The translations under genes were made by a program, and so were the position numbers. A stretch of DNA of 64,000 bases, from NCBI GenBank assembly GCA_017306245.1, contig JAFKIY010000004.1:1-64000 (forward strand), written 5' to 3'. The stretch comes from Micrococcales bacterium. Lineage in GTDB: Bacteria > Actinomycetota > Actinomycetes > Actinomycetales > Microbacteriaceae. Under the pieces are notes generated by a model. It was not told the DNA's origin. It worked only from the letters and a program-made list of their open reading frames with translations, and did no database searches. This document shows positions 1-14,223 of the stretch, one piece after another; within the stretch, counting starts at the first letter, position 1; each line of letters opens with the position of its first letter.

Positions 1-2608
<2,608 letters not shown>

Positions 2609-3087
2609 AATGTTTGATTGCACGAACAGCCGAAGCTGCCCGGCACATCTCGTGCAGCCGACCGTCCAAGGACGAGCCCGCTGCAAGTTTGATACTGACA
2701 AGAACAAACATCATTGCTGACATTTGTTTGTTGTCTATATATATTCCAAAGGAATCTCCTCAGTCGACCGAAGTCAACCGACGAGGTTTTTGGCATTTGA
2801 CATTGTGCACGCTGTTGAGTTCTCAAGGATCGGGCGCGCCTGAAGCGTGGCCTTCCGACCGTTTTCAGGGCAACTGCTCTAACCTACCACCAGCCGGAGT
2901 GTTCCGCGCACCGCAGACCCCGATCGCGATGCGATCCGGCACTGACGGGCTGGAAAGTTCCAGAGGTGGGTCTTCCATCGTAGTCCGACGCACACCCTGC
3001 AGCAAGTGCAGTGAGCCTGTCGGCGAGGAAGTCGTTCCGCTTGAGGTCCAGTAGCGCTGAGGCTGCCTGAAACCTTTGGGGTGACAA
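2609..3087 (-). other. rRNA operon leader
   Basis: About 480 nt lie between the predicted transcription start (near 3087) and the 16S 5' end. The leader includes TTGAGAACT (complement of 2818-2826) followed by CAACAGCGTGCAC, which is repeated in shorter form in the 16S-23S spacer. This suggests nut/boxA-type antitermination and RNase III processing. An AT-rich block (TATATATA, around 2735-2745) lies near the 16S end. No coding gene is credible in this stretch. Confidence 0.6.
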
Positions 3088-3093
3088 GGAGAA

Positions 3094-3122
3094 ACTCTAT
3101 GTCGTCCGGGGGGTCCTTGCAA
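3094..3122 (-). promoter_or_regulatory. Probable rRNA operon promoter
   Basis: In the complement a -35 hexamer TTGCAA (3117-3122) and a -10 hexamer TAGAGT (3094-3099) are separated by exactly 17 bases. The transcript would start near 3087 and give a ~480-nt leader before 16S. It lies just downstream of the hairpin cluster that closes the upstream tyrS transcript. The spacing and position are good, but it is a prediction, and further promoters may exist. Confidence 0.55.
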
Positions 3123-3136
3123 ATTTCTGTGCATCC

Positions 3137-3170
3137 CGGGCGTGTCGCGGCCTTAGCCGCGGCACGCCCG
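3137..3170 (-). terminator. Strong hairpin between tyrS and the rRNA operon (third of three)
   Basis: The 15-bp arms CGGGCGTGTCGCGGC and GCCGCGGCACGCCCG flank a CTTA loop. Pairing is complete apart from one G-U position. It lies downstream of tyrS and immediately upstream of the rRNA promoter, so it probably insulates the two transcripts. There is no long T-run, so its strength as an intrinsic terminator is uncertain. Confidence 0.6.
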
Positions 3171-3172
3171 GT

Positions 3173-3195
3173 CCGACGACCGAGACGGTCGTCGG
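3173..3195 (-). terminator. Hairpin between tyrS and the rRNA operon (second of three)
   Basis: A perfect 10-bp stem (CCGACGACCG / CGGTCGTCGG) with a 3-base loop lies between two other hairpins downstream of tyrS. Confidence 0.45.
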
Positions 3196-3208
3196 CGCTG
3201 GGGGCGCG

Positions 3209-3230
3209 CGAAGGCCAGAAATGGCCTTCG
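3209..3230 (-). terminator. Hairpin just after tyrS (first of three)
   Basis: A perfect 9-bp stem (CGAAGGCCA / TGGCCTTCG) with a 4-base loop starts about 35 bases after the tyrS stop codon. It is the first of three consecutive stems in about 95 bases. Likely terminator or 3'-end stabiliser of the tyrS mRNA. Confidence 0.5.
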
Positions 3231-3265
3231 CCTTGAGCGCCACCGCGCAGGCGTGTCGCGGGGAA

Positions 3266-4567
3266 TTACTTGGAAAAGACGCCGGCGAGCGTCTTCTTGC
3301 CTCGGCGCAGGACCGCCATTCCGTGGTGCAGCTCGGAGGACCGGAGTGCGGCATCCGCGGAAGCCACCTGCACGTTGTTGAGGTAGACGCCGCCCTGGCT
3401 GATCGCCCTTCGAGACTCCCCCAGGCTCGAGGTCAGACCGGTGTCGACAAGAAGTTGCGTGATGAGCGTGCCCGTGGTTGCCGCCGTATTCGGCAGCTCG
3501 CGCAGGGCGGAGGCGAACGTCTCCTCATCGAGCTGGGAGAGCTCGCCGTTCCCGAACAGCGCGGCGGACGCGGCAATCGCGGCCTCGGCCGCCGCCGCGC
3601 CGTGCACGAGCGTCGTCACCTCGAGCGCGAGCCGCAGCTGAGCGGCGCGCTTGAACGGCTGGGTGGCCACGGCATCCGCAAACTCGCCAATCTCTGCCCT
3701 GGAGAGAAACGTGAACACCTTGAGTCGGTCAATGACATCTGCGTCATCCGTGTTGAGCCAGAACTGGTAGAACGCGTACGGGCTCGTGAGCGCGGGATCC
3801 AGCCACACGGCATTGCCCTCGCTCTTGCCGAACTTCGTCCCATCCGTGTTCGTGACGAGCGGCGTGCCGATCGCGTGCACCGTAGCCCCTTCCGCCTTGC
3901 GGATGAGCTCCGTGCCGCTCGTCAGGTTGCCCCACTGGTCGCTCCCGCCGGTCTGCAGCACGCAGCCGTACGTGCGGTAGAGCTCCAGGAAGTCCAGCCC
4001 CTGCAGGATCTGGTAGCTGAACTCGGCGTAGCTGATGCCCTCGGCCGAGTTGAGCCGCGAACTCACGGCGTCCTTCTTCAACATCGTGCCCACCCGGAAG
4101 TGCTTGCCGATGTCGCGCAGGAAGTCGATCGCCGACATGGGCGCAGTCCAGTCGAGATTGTTGACGAGCCGCGCGGCATTCGCCCCCTCGAAGCTCAGGA
4201 ACTTCGAAACCTGGGCCTGAAGGTAGCCGACCCACTCGGCGACGGTCTCCCGATCATTGAGCGTGCGCTCCGCAGTCGGTTTCGGATCCCCGACGAGGCC
4301 CGTCGAACCTCCGACGAGCCCGAGCGGGTAGTGCCCGGCCAGCTGCAGCCGGCGCATGAGGAGGAGCTGCACGAGGTTGCCCAGGTGCAGACTCGGCGCC
4401 GTGGGGTCGAACCCGCAGTAGTAGGTGATCGGAGGGCCGTCGAGCAGTGCCTTGAGCTCTGCAGCATCCGTGGAAATGTGGATGAGCCCGCGCCACTGGA
4501 TTTCCTCCCACACGCTCGAAAACGAGTCGTCGTTCCGCTGGGTCGCTAGGGCTTCAGATGCTGGCAC
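3266..4567 (-). CDS. tyrS: Tyrosine--tRNA ligase
   Basis: A class I aminoacyl-tRNA synthetase of 433 residues that charges tRNA-Tyr in the cytoplasm. The catalytic HIGH-type motif appears as HLGNLV (about residue 60) and the KMSKS-type motif as KFGKSEG (about residue 243). The C-terminal ~65 residues resemble the S4 RNA-binding domain of bacterial TyrRS. Length is typical of the family. It lies 12 bases downstream of a DUF817 gene on the same strand, so the two may be cotranscribed. A cluster of three hairpins follows the stop and separates it from the rRNA operon. Long open frames opposite this gene are GC-rich shadows. Confidence 0.96.
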   Translation of the reverse strand: MPASEALATQRNDDSFSSVWEEIQWRGLIHISTDAAELKALLDGPPITYYCGFDPTAPSLHLGNLVQLLLMRRLQLAGHYPLGLVGGSTGLVGDPKPTAERTLNDRETVAEWVGYLQAQVSKFLSFEGANAARLVNNLDWTAPMSAIDFLRDIGKHFRVGTMLKKDAVSSRLNSAEGISYAEFSYQILQGLDFLELYRTYGCVLQTGGSDQWGNLTSGTELIRKAEGATVHAIGTPLVTNTDGTKFGKSEGNAVWLDPALTSPYAFYQFWLNTDDADVIDRLKVFTFLSRAEIGEFADAVATQPFKRAAQLRLALEVTTLVHGAAAAEAAIAASAALFGNGELSQLDEETFASALRELPNTAATTGTLITQLLVDTGLTSSLGESRRAISQGGVYLNNVQVASADAALRSSELHHGMAVLRRGKKTLAGVFSK

Positions 4568-4579
4568 CGGGTCAGGATA

Positions 4580-5494
4580 TCAGTGGCCGGGCCGTTGCCC
4601 GTCGTCGGCTCCTTCCGGCGCGACGTCGAGCGGGAGCGGAGGATAGACCCAGGCGACAAGGACGACGGAGATGATCATGAGGAGCAGCCAGGAACCGAGT
4701 TTGGCGATGGAAACGAGTTCCCACCCATCCGCCTGGTTCGGATAACTCCACGCCTGCGACCAGGTCGCGACGTTCTCGGCAATCCAGATGAACAGCGCAA
4801 CGAGCACGAAGGCGACAACGATCGGCATCCTCAGCCTGGCGCGGAAAATGCGAAAGTGCATCATGCACGGACCGTACACCGCGAGGATAGCGAGCAGAAG
4901 GAGCCAGCGCGCGTCCCAGATGTAGTGGTGGCTGAAGAAGTTCACGTAAATGAGCACGGCGAGGATGGCGGTGATCCACCTGCGCGGGTATCGCTCGAAC
5001 CGCAAGTCGAAAAGCCGATACACCCGCACGAGGTAGGAGCCCACCGACGCATACATGAATCCGCTGTATAGCGGCACATTCAGGAGATGAAGCACGCCAT
5101 CCCCTTCGTAGATCCAGGAACCGACGCTCGTCTTGAACAGTTCCATCCCGGTGCCGACGATGTGGAACAGGATGATCACGCGCAGCTCGCGCAGCGTCTC
5201 AAGCCGGAACGCCACCATCAGAATCTGGATGGCGACGGCAGCGAGCGTGACGAAGTCGTTGCGCGCGAGGGAAGCGCCGTCGGGATACCACACGGCTGTC
5301 GCGAACAGCAGAACGAGCATCGCCGCACCGAACACGCAGGCCCAGCCCTGCTTGAGCGCGAACACCGCGAACTCGACGAGCCAGCGCGCCGTGCGGCTCT
5401 GCGGAACGCGTTGCAGGATTCGGTGGGCGCGCGCATCGATGTAGCGCTCGACTGCGGTGCCGTCACGGCGACGCGCAGGCTGCGGCTCCCTCAC
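4580..5494 (-). CDS. DUF817 family integral membrane protein
   Basis: Recognised as DUF817 from conserved stretches including FHIVGTGMELFKTSVGSW, VPLYSGFMYASVGSY, NFFSHHYIWDARW and WIAENVATW. The protein has about seven to eight hydrophobic helices. The function of the family is unknown. I place the start at the GTG at 5492-5494 (304 aa), because family members begin shortly before the ERYIDARAH-type region. An upstream ATG at 5590 would run through the promoter of the divergent SatD-like gene. There is no strong ribosome site at this GTG, and a second GTG lies ten codons upstream, so the start is uncertain. tyrS follows closely downstream. Confidence 0.8.
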   Translation of the reverse strand: MREPQPARRRDGTAVERYIDARAHRILQRVPQSRTARWLVEFAVFALKQGWACVFGAAMLVLLFATAVWYPDGASLARNDFVTLAAVAIQILMVAFRLETLRELRVIILFHIVGTGMELFKTSVGSWIYEGDGVLHLLNVPLYSGFMYASVGSYLVRVYRLFDLRFERYPRRWITAILAVLIYVNFFSHHYIWDARWLLLLAILAVYGPCMMHFRIFRARLRMPIVVAFVLVALFIWIAENVATWSQAWSYPNQADGWELVSIAKLGSWLLLMIISVVLVAWVYPPLPLDVAPEGADDGQRPGH

Positions 5495-5543
5495 GGGCTC
5501 ACCATAGCCGAAACACCACTCCACGGGTTCGCAAGCATTGGTG

Positions 5544-5591
5544 CTTGATTGTTTCAAATCATGCCTGTATGCTTGATTCAACGAAATCAAG
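5544..5591 (+). promoter_or_regulatory. Promoter with two copies of a palindromic operator
   Basis: Two near-identical palindromes of the form CTTGATT-N6-AATCAAG lie 28 bp apart. Site 1 is at 5544-5563 (right arm AATCATG, one mismatch) and site 2 at 5572-5591 (perfect). A -35 TTGATT (5545-5550) lies within site 1. A -10 TATGCT (5568-5573), 17 bases further on, runs into site 2. A repressor bound at both would cover the promoter of the downstream SatD-like gene. That protein ends in a helix-turn-helix, so autoregulation is a natural inference. Confidence 0.65.
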
Positions 5592-5610
5592 TGTGGAGAC
5601 TGGAGAGGTC

Positions 5611-6234
5611 ATGTTTGTTCTCACCGCCGACCAGGTGGACAGCCGGTCCAGCGCGGACCGCGTCGCCGCGATGATCGATGCCCTCAATTCAGGGCCCGTT
5701 CACCCCGTGCTCGCGGCCGACCGCACTGCGGGGGATGAGCTGCAGATTCTCGTGGCGGGCGGCGCCGATGCACTCGCTCTCATCCTCCACCTCACCCGCA
5801 CGGGCCAGTGGAGCGTCGGATGCGGTGCAGGCGCCGTGAACTCCCCTCTGCCCGGCAACATCCGGGAGGCCACGGGCGATGCGTTCATTGCGGCGCGAAA
5901 GGCCGTCGATCGGGCAAAGAAACGCCCCACCCGGTTTGCGCTCGAGACCGAACCGGCAACCCCGCACGCGGCAGACGGCGAAGCCCTCATCGACCTGCTC
6001 CTGGCACTTCGGGCTCGCAGAAGCCCCGAAGGGTGGGAGCTTCACGACATCCTCGACGGCACCGACCTCACCCAGGCGGATGCCGCCCAGCGTCTCGGCA
6101 TCAGCCCGCAAGCCGTGAGCCTTCGCGCCCGCGCCGGCGAACTGCGGACCGAACAAGCCGCGCTGGAGCCGCTCGCGCGAATCCTGGACCAACTCGGTAG
6201 CGTTAAGCCCATGACACCGGAAGGCGGCTCATGA
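5611..6234 (+). CDS. SatD-like protein with C-terminal helix-turn-helix
   Basis: A 207-residue protein resembling the SatD family, with an N-terminal region containing RTAGDELQ, WSVGCGAGAVNSPLP, the conserved GDAFIAARKAV-type segment and basic residues. The C-terminal part (about residues 150-190; LTQADAAQRLGISPQAVS) looks like a DNA-binding helix-turn-helix. SatD was named in streptococci from a locus for acid tolerance; its biochemical role is unclear. The ATG at 5611 is preceded by GGAGAG at good spacing, so the upstream in-frame ATG at 5545, inside the operator, was rejected. It overlaps the next gene by ATGA, so the two are translationally coupled. A twin palindrome precedes it. Confidence 0.75.
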   Translation: MFVLTADQVDSRSSADRVAAMIDALNSGPVHPVLAADRTAGDELQILVAGGADALALILHLTRTGQWSVGCGAGAVNSPLPGNIREATGDAFIAARKAVDRAKKRPTRFALETEPATPHAADGEALIDLLLALRARRSPEGWELHDILDGTDLTQADAAQRLGISPQAVSLRARAGELRTEQAALEPLARILDQLGSVKPMTPEGGS

Positions 6235-6818
6235 TCATCCTCGACATCATCCTGTGGAGCGTATTTCTGCTTTTGCTTGCCGCCGGGCTGTTCCTCTCGC
6301 TCATCGCGAGCCGGCGCCCGACCGCGAAAAAACCGGGCGCGTACTGGCTCGTGATTCCCGTCGTCGCCCTCATCGCCGTGGCGATCGTGTACGCCGCGAT
6401 GGGCGGCGCCCAGTCCGCGCCTGCTGCCGGATTCCACGTCGCGGCGACCGTTCTTCTGCTCCTCATCGGGGTCGTGGGCGGCAGCCCGCTCGTGCTCGTC
6501 GTGCTCGAACTCGCCGGGAGCGGTGCTGTTCCGCTCGGCGACCACGGCGGCATCCTCGTGAGCGAGACCGGGCCGAAGGCGAAGAACCGCGAGATTCTGC
6601 GCGGCGGCATGACGATCGGCTATCTGGAGCGCCTGGCCATCATCGGCGCGGCACTCGTCGGACAGTTCGCGGCCGTCGCGGTCGTGATCGCCGTGAAAGG
6701 CCTCGGCCGGTTTTCCGAACTGGAGAACTCTGCCGCCCGCGAGCGGTTCATCATCGGCACACTCGTGAGCATCGTGTGGGCCGCAGCGTGCGCCGCGCCC
6801 GCCGTGATCGGCTGGTAG
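6231..6818 (+). CDS. Membrane protein with DUF3307-like C-terminal half
   Basis: A 195-residue protein with about five hydrophobic helices. The C-terminal half (GYLERLAIIGAALVGQ, then a helix, then ARERFIIGTLVS) resembles the end of DUF3307 membrane proteins, which neighbour SatD genes in Firmicutes. That similarity is from memory of the family and unverified. It overlaps the SatD-like gene by four bases (ATGA) and must be expressed with it. Function unknown; a two-gene regulator/membrane-protein unit is the likely arrangement. Confidence 0.7.
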   Translation: MIILDIILWSVFLLLLAAGLFLSLIASRRPTAKKPGAYWLVIPVVALIAVAIVYAAMGGAQSAPAAGFHVAATVLLLLIGVVGGSPLVLVVLELAGSGAVPLGDHGGILVSETGPKAKNREILRGGMTIGYLERLAIIGAALVGQFAAVAVVIAVKGLGRFSELENSAARERFIIGTLVSIVWAAACAAPAVIGW

Positions 6819-6842
6819 CCGCCGCGCGCCGACCGCGGTCGC

Positions 6843-7450
6843 CTAACTGTGCCGTTTGGGCGAATGCGCCTTGTACGGCGAGACGGTGGGGTCTCCCGGG
6901 ATCCAGAACCGCCACGGAAACTCTTCCGTGCCGCCCAGGCCAGACACGCCCGTCCGCGGGCCCGTCGCCACTTCGGGTACTCCCCCGCCCAGCTCCAGGC
7001 GGATGCGGCCCGACGCCAGATCCGCGCCCCCGTCGGCGAGGGTGATCCCCGCCGCCACCGTGAGTCGGGCCGGGCCGCGAGCGAGGTCCGCATCCGACCG
7101 TGACGTGTCGCGCCGCGACCGGGCCAGTTCGAGCCCCTCGATGATCTCGCCCGCGCGCAACAGGCATCCGGAAGCCTGCCCTTCCGGCCCGCACACCACA
7201 TTCGCGCACGTGTGCATGCCATAGGTGAAATAGGTGTACAGGTGCCCGGGTTCGCCGAACATCACCGCATTGCGGTTCGTTTTGCCGCGGAACGCATGCG
7301 ATCCGGGATCCCCGGAACCGTGATACGCCTCCACCTCCGTGATCCGCAACGCCACCGTGCCGTCCGGCGAATCCACCGTGAGTACCGACCCGAGGATGAC
7401 CGACGCCACCTCGAAACTGGGCGGCAGAAGGAGAGAGCGATCGAGGGACA

Positions 7451-7451
<1 letters not shown>
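6843..7451 (-). CDS. DNA-3-methyladenine glycosylase (AAG/MPG family)
   Basis: A 202-residue base-excision-repair glycosylase that removes alkylated purines such as 3-methyladenine. Family motifs are visible: ITEVEAYHGSGDPGSHAFRG near residue 40, with the catalytic-type glutamate, then RNAVMFGEPGHLYTYFTYGMH, and C-terminal RFWIPGDPTVS. Length is typical of bacterial members. The ATG at 7449-7451 shares one base with the argH stop (TGATG), so it is translationally coupled to the end of the arginine operon. A much longer open frame upstream in the same phase overlaps argH and is not a real extension. Confidence 0.92.
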
Positions 7452-10089
<2,638 letters not shown>

Positions 10090-10122
10090 GTGGGGTGTCT
10101 CCTTGTTTCGTGTTCAGTGTAT

Positions 10123-11046
10123 TCAGGCTTGGTGCAACAGCCAGACGAGCAGGGCCTTCTGGGCATGCAAGCGGTTCTCCGCCTCGTCCCAGATGACGCT
10201 CTGCGGGCCATCGAGGACTTCCGCAGTCACTTCGAACCCGCGGTCTGCGGGCAGGCAGTGGAGGAAAAGGGCATCCGGTTTGGCACGTGCGAGAAGTTCC
10301 GCGTTCACCTGGTAGGCGTTGAGCCTGGTGAGGCGCTCGGCTTTCTCGCTTTCCCGGCCCATCGACACCCAGGTGTCGGTCACGACGACATCCGCGCCGA
10401 CAACGGACTCGGCGGGCTCGGCGAACAGCGTCACGGAGCCGCCCGTCGCCTGGGCGCGCCTCGTCGCATCCGCAACCACCGCGTCCGCGGGTTCGTAACC
10501 GGCGGGCGCCGCGATGCGCACGTGCATGCCCGCCGTGGTGCCGGCGAGAAGGTAGGACTGCGCCATGTTGCATGCACCATCGCCCAGAAACGTCACGGTG
10601 AGCCCGGCGAGCGCGCCCCTATGCTCCCGGATGGTGAGCAGGTCGGCGAGCAGCTGGCACGGGTGGAAGTCGTCGCTCAGCGCATTGATGACGGGAACCG
10701 TCGTGCCTGCCGCCATTTCCTCCAGCCCGGACTGGGCGTACGTGCGCCAGGCGATTGCCGCGACCTGCCGTTCGAGCACGCGCGCCGTATCGGTGGCCGT
10801 TTCCTTGCCGCCGAGCTGGCTGTTGGCGGTGCTGATGATGAGGGGTACCCCGCCGAGGTCGGCGATCCCGACGGCGAAGGAAACCCGGGTGCGCGTCGAC
10901 GACTTGTCGAAAATCACCGCAACGGTCTGCGGCCCGGCAAGCGGTGTGACCGCGAAACGGTCCTTTTTCAGTTCGAGCGCGAGGTCGAGGATCGCGGACT
11001 GCTCCGCCTGGCTCAGGTCGTCGTCCCGCAGGAGGTGGCGCGTCAT
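10123..11046 (-). CDS. argF: Ornithine carbamoyltransferase
   Basis: Makes citrulline from ornithine and carbamoyl phosphate. The carbamoyl-phosphate binding motif STRTRVSF (about residue 50) and the catalytic [10 protein letters not shown] segment (about residue 266) are intact, with the ornithine-binding DTWVSMGRE loop between them. At 307 residues it matches the anabolic family. Its ATG overlaps the argD stop (ATGA), so it is coupled to the upstream genes of the operon. Confidence 0.96.
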   Translation of the reverse strand: MTRHLLRDDDLSQAEQSAILDLALELKKDRFAVTPLAGPQTVAVIFDKSSTRTRVSFAVGIADLGGVPLIISTANSQLGGKETATDTARVLERQVAAIAWRTYAQSGLEEMAAGTTVPVINALSDDFHPCQLLADLLTIREHRGALAGLTVTFLGDGACNMAQSYLLAGTTAGMHVRIAAPAGYEPADAVVADATRRAQATGGSVTLFAEPAESVVGADVVVTDTWVSMGRESEKAERLTRLNAYQVNAELLARAKPDALFLHCLPADRGFEVTAEVLDGPQSVIWDEAENRLHAQKALLVWLLHQA

Positions 11047-12230
11047 GATATTCCTTCCAGTGCTGCGGTGAACAGGGTGCGGAACTCGGCGAGTTCGGCG
11101 TCTGCCACGATGAGCGGCGGCGCGATGCGGATGCTGCGCTCGTTCGGGGCATTGATGATGAGCCCGTGCGCGAGCGCAGCGCGGGCGAGGTCCTTCGCGA
11201 CGGGTTCGCTGAGCTCGACGCCGATGAGCAGCCCTCTCCCCCGCACCTCGGCGATGAGCGGATGCGCGAGATCGGCGATGAGCGCCCGCAGCTGTTCCCC
11301 GCGCAGCGCGGCGTTCTCCACGAGCCCCGAGCGCTCGATCTCCCCGAGGACCGCGTTCGCGGCCGCCGTTGCGAGCGGGTTTCCGCCGAACGTGCTTCCG
11401 TGGTGCCCCGACGTGAAAAGCTTCGACACCGCACCGAACGTGACGAGCGCGCCGACCGGGATTCCCCCGGCGAGCCCCTTCGCGATCGCGACGGCGTCGG
11501 GGACGATACCGTACTGCTGGAACGCGAACCAGCTGCCGGTGCGGCCGATGCCGGTCTGGATCTCGTCCAGGATCAGCAGCGCGCCGTGCTCCCGCGTCAC
11601 CTCTCTCGCTCGTGCCAGGAATCCGGCAGGCAACTCGACCACTCCGGCTTCGCCCTTGATGGGCTCGAGGATGAGCGCGGCGACATCCGGTCCGATGGCC
11701 GCCTCCAGCGCGGGGATTGTCGAGTCGATGTGCTCAACCCCGGGAAGGAGCGGGGCGAACGGCTCCTGCAAGGCTGGCTGCCCGGTGAGCGACAGGGCGC
11801 CCATCGTGCGTCCGTGGAAGGAACGGTTCAACGCGAGAATCCGCGGCCTCGGCCCGCCGGCGGTGTTCAGCCGGGCGAGCTTCACCGCGGCCTCCATCGC
11901 CTCGGTCCCCGAGTTGCAGAAGAACACGCGCCCGTCCTCGCCTGCCCCGGTGATGCGCTGAAGCCGTTCGGCGAGCTCGATCTGGGGTGGCGTCGCGAAA
12001 TAGTTCGACACGTGGGCGAGCGTGGCGATCTGGTCGGTCACGGCTTCGACGAGCGCCGGATGCGCGTGCCCGAGCGAGTTCACCGCGATTCCGGCGAGAA
12101 AATCGAGGTAGCGGTTGCCGTCGGAATCCCAAACCTGGCAGCCTTCGCCGCGCACGAGCAGCGCCAGCGGGTCTGTGATGGTGCCCATCATGCTCGCGCG
12201 GTACCGGGCGAGCCAGTTGTCGTCGCTCAT
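11043..12230 (-). CDS. argD: Acetylornithine aminotransferase
   Basis: A PLP-dependent class III aminotransferase converting N-acetylglutamate semialdehyde to acetylornithine. Visible features are the cofactor-binding [17 protein letters not shown] block, [14 protein letters not shown], and the Schiff-base lysine in [15 protein letters not shown]. The start at ATG 12228-12230 gives 395 residues and an ATGA overlap with argB. An in-frame extension upstream only shadows argB. It sits in the usual place between argB and argF. Confidence 0.95.
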   Translation of the reverse strand: MSDDNWLARYRASMMGTITDPLALLVRGEGCQVWDSDGNRYLDFLAGIAVNSLGHAHPALVEAVTDQIATLAHVSNYFATPPQIELAERLQRITGAGEDGRVFFCNSGTEAMEAAVKLARLNTAGGPRPRILALNRSFHGRTMGALSLTGQPALQEPFAPLLPGVEHIDSTIPALEAAIGPDVAALILEPIKGEAGVVELPAGFLARAREVTREHGALLILDEIQTGIGRTGSWFAFQQYGIVPDAVAIAKGLAGGIPVGALVTFGAVSKLFTSGHHGSTFGGNPLATAAANAVLGEIERSGLVENAALRGEQLRALIADLAHPLIAEVRGRGLLIGVELSEPVAKDLARAALAHGLIINAPNERSIRIAPPLIVADAELAEFRTLFTAALEGIS

Positions 12231-13072
12231 GGCGCAGTCCTTTCCGCGGCAGACACGATGGTGCCGGACGCACCGAAGGGTTCGGAAACGAGCAGGTGCG
12301 GGACCCGTCCGTCGACGATCGCCACACGGGAGACGCCGCCGAGGACGGCGTCGCGCGCGGCGGTCACCTTCGGAATCATCCCTGAATCGAGTTGCGGCAG
12401 GAGCGCTTCCACCTCCCGGGCGTCGATCGCCGTGATCAGGGACGGGTTCCGGGGCCAGTTGCGGTACAACCCGGACACGTCCGTCAGGAGTACGAGCCAC
12501 CGCGCGCCGAGGGCGGCTGCGAGAGCCCCCGCTGCGGAATCCGCGTTCACATTGAGCAGGATGCCGGATGCCCCCTCCCGCGCGATCGCCGAGACGACGG
12601 GAATCCCGCCGGCGTCGAGCACCGCATCGACCGGGTTCGCGGTGACGCTCCTCACTTCACCCACCTGGCCGAGGTCGACCGGTTCGCCGTTCACGACGGT
12701 GCCGGTCTTCCGAGCGGTGAACAGGCCTTGCTCGGCGCCGGCGATCGCCGTCGCGACTCCCCCCGCGGCGGTCACGTGAGCGGCGAGTTCGGCGCCAATT
12801 CGCGCGAGTACCTCCCGAACGACGTCGACGGCGGCGGCCGAGGTGACGCGAAGGCCGCCGCGGAACTCGCTCGGGATGCCCTGCGCGACAAGTTCGGAGG
12901 AGATCTGCGGCCCGCCGCCGTGCGTGACCACCACGCGAATCCCTGCGTCGCGCAGCGCGACGATGTCTTCGCAGAATGCCCTGGCGAGCGCGTCGCTGAT
13001 CATGGCGTTGCCGCCGAACTTCACCACGACCGTGTCGCCGCGAAGCTGCTGAAACCAGTTCTCCATCATCAT
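12227..13072 (-). CDS. argB: Acetylglutamate kinase
   Basis: Phosphorylates N-acetylglutamate, the second step of the cyclic arginine pathway. Motifs include the N-terminal VVVKFGGNAM, VTHGGGPQIS (about residue 50) and a C-terminal IPKVTAARDAVLGGVSRVAI. At about 281 residues it is a little short but complete. Three ATG codons stand in a row (13070-13072, 13067-13069, 13064-13066). The first overlaps the argJ stop by one base and was used; all give nearly the same product. Confidence 0.95.
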   Translation of the reverse strand: MMMENWFQQLRGDTVVVKFGGNAMISDALARAFCEDIVALRDAGIRVVVTHGGGPQISSELVAQGIPSEFRGGLRVTSAAAVDVVREVLARIGAELAAHVTAAGGVATAIAGAEQGLFTARKTGTVVNGEPVDLGQVGEVRSVTANPVDAVLDAGGIPVVSAIAREGASGILLNVNADSAAGALAAALGARWLVLLTDVSGLYRNWPRNPSLITAIDAREVEALLPQLDSGMIPKVTAARDAVLGGVSRVAIVDGRVPHLLVSEPFGASGTIVSAAERTAP

Positions 13073-14223
13073 CAACTCGAGTACGCGCTGTTCTCGTGCA
13101 CGTACGCGTGCGTGAGGTCGTTGGTCAGGATCGTGGCGGACGACGAACCGGCGGCAAGGTCGATGTCGAGTGCGAGGTGCCGCGGGCTGAGGTTCACGTT
13201 TTCCCTCGGCGCATCCGGCTCGCCCGCATGGCACACGCGGATGCCGTTCATGCTCACGTCGACCCGGTACGGGTCGAACTGCGCGCTCGTGGTGCCGATC
13301 GCCGCCAGCACGCGACCCCAGTTTGGATCATTCCCGAAGACGGCCGCCTTGAACAGGTTGCTTCGAGCGATCGATCTTCCGACTTCCTCCGCATCCGATT
13401 CGCTCGCCGCGCCGCGCACCGTGATGGTGATCTCGTGGCTTGCCCCCTCCGCGTCCGCCATCAGTTGGCGTGCGAGATCGGCGCACACCTCGGTGAGGGC
13501 GGCGGTGAAGTCTTCAACGTCCGGGCCGATGCCCGACGCTCCGGACGCCAGGAGCGTGACCTGATCGTTCGTGGAGGTGCAGCCATCCGAGTCAAGGCGA
13601 TTGAATGTCGACGCCACAGCCTGCCGCAGTGCAGCGTCAAGCTCGTGCGAAGCGAGGTCGGCATCCGTCGTGAGGACGACGAGCATCGTCGCCAGCGCCG
13701 GGGCGAGCATTCCCGCGCCCTTCGCCATCCCGCCGATTTTCCAACCGCCCCTGTCCGCGACGGACAGCTTCGCCACGGTGTCGGTCGTCAGGATCGCGTT
13801 CGCCGCGTCGACTCCCCCATCGGCGTTGAGCGATGCGGCGGCCGCGGCGACCCCGGCGAGCAACGCGTCCCGGTCCAGCTGTTCGCCGATCAGCCCGGTC
13901 GAGCACACGAGCACGTCACCGGAGGAGACACCGAGCTCTGCCGCGACGGACTCCGCCGTCGCATGGACCGTCTGGAACCCCTGCGCGCCGGTGAAACAGT
14001 TCGCCCCACCCGAGTTCAGGACGATCGCGCCCACCACACCGTCGCGAATGACCTGCTCGGACCACAGGATCGGGTTCGCCTTCGCGCGGTTGCTCGTGAA
14101 CACGGCGGCCGCCGACGTCAGCGGGCCGCGATTCACTACAAGTGCGACATCCGGGCCGCCGGATTTCCTGAGCCCTGCTGCCACTCCTGCGGCCTCGAAC
14201 CCGAGCGCCGCCGTGACGCTCAC
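13072..14223 (-). CDS. argJ: Bifunctional glutamate N-acetyltransferase / ornithine acetyltransferase
   Basis: Transfers acetyl groups between acetylornithine and glutamate. Members self-cleave before a threonine that becomes the nucleophile; here the site is visible as KGAGMLAP followed by ALATMLV, giving an Ala-Thr junction near residue 183. The C-terminal [13 protein letters not shown] block is also typical. Length is 383 residues. It overlaps argC (ATGA) upstream and argB downstream. Having argJ in the operon fits the acetyl-recycling pathway. Confidence 0.96.
   Translation of the reverse strand: MSVTAALGFEAAGVAAGLRKSGGPDVALVVNRGPLTSAAAVFTSNRAKANPILWSEQVIRDGVVGAIVLNSGGANCFTGAQGFQTVHATAESVAAELGVSSGDVLVCSTGLIGEQLDRDALLAGVAAAAASLNADGGVDAANAILTTDTVAKLSVADRGGWKIGGMAKGAGMLAPALATMLVVLTTDADLASHELDAALRQAVASTFNRLDSDGCTSTNDQVTLLASGASGIGPDVEDFTAALTEVCADLARQLMADAEGASHEITITVRGAASESDAEEVGRSIARSNLFKAAVFGNDPNWGRVLAAIGTTSAQFDPYRVDVSMNGIRVCHAGEPDAPRENVNLSPRHLALDIDLAAGSSSATILTNDLTHAYVHENSAYSS

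Noticed and set aside
2881..2915. tRNA fragment in the rRNA leader (GGTTAGAGCAGTTGCCC)
   Set aside because: Only a D-arm-like stretch matches. No acceptor, anticodon or T-arm follows at the right distance.
3221..4549. Long plus-strand reading frame opposite tyrS
   Set aside because: A GC-rich shadow of tyrS. Its composition (Arg/Ala/Glu-rich, no domain pattern) is typical of antisense frames; the same holds for the very long frame opposite 40237-45564.
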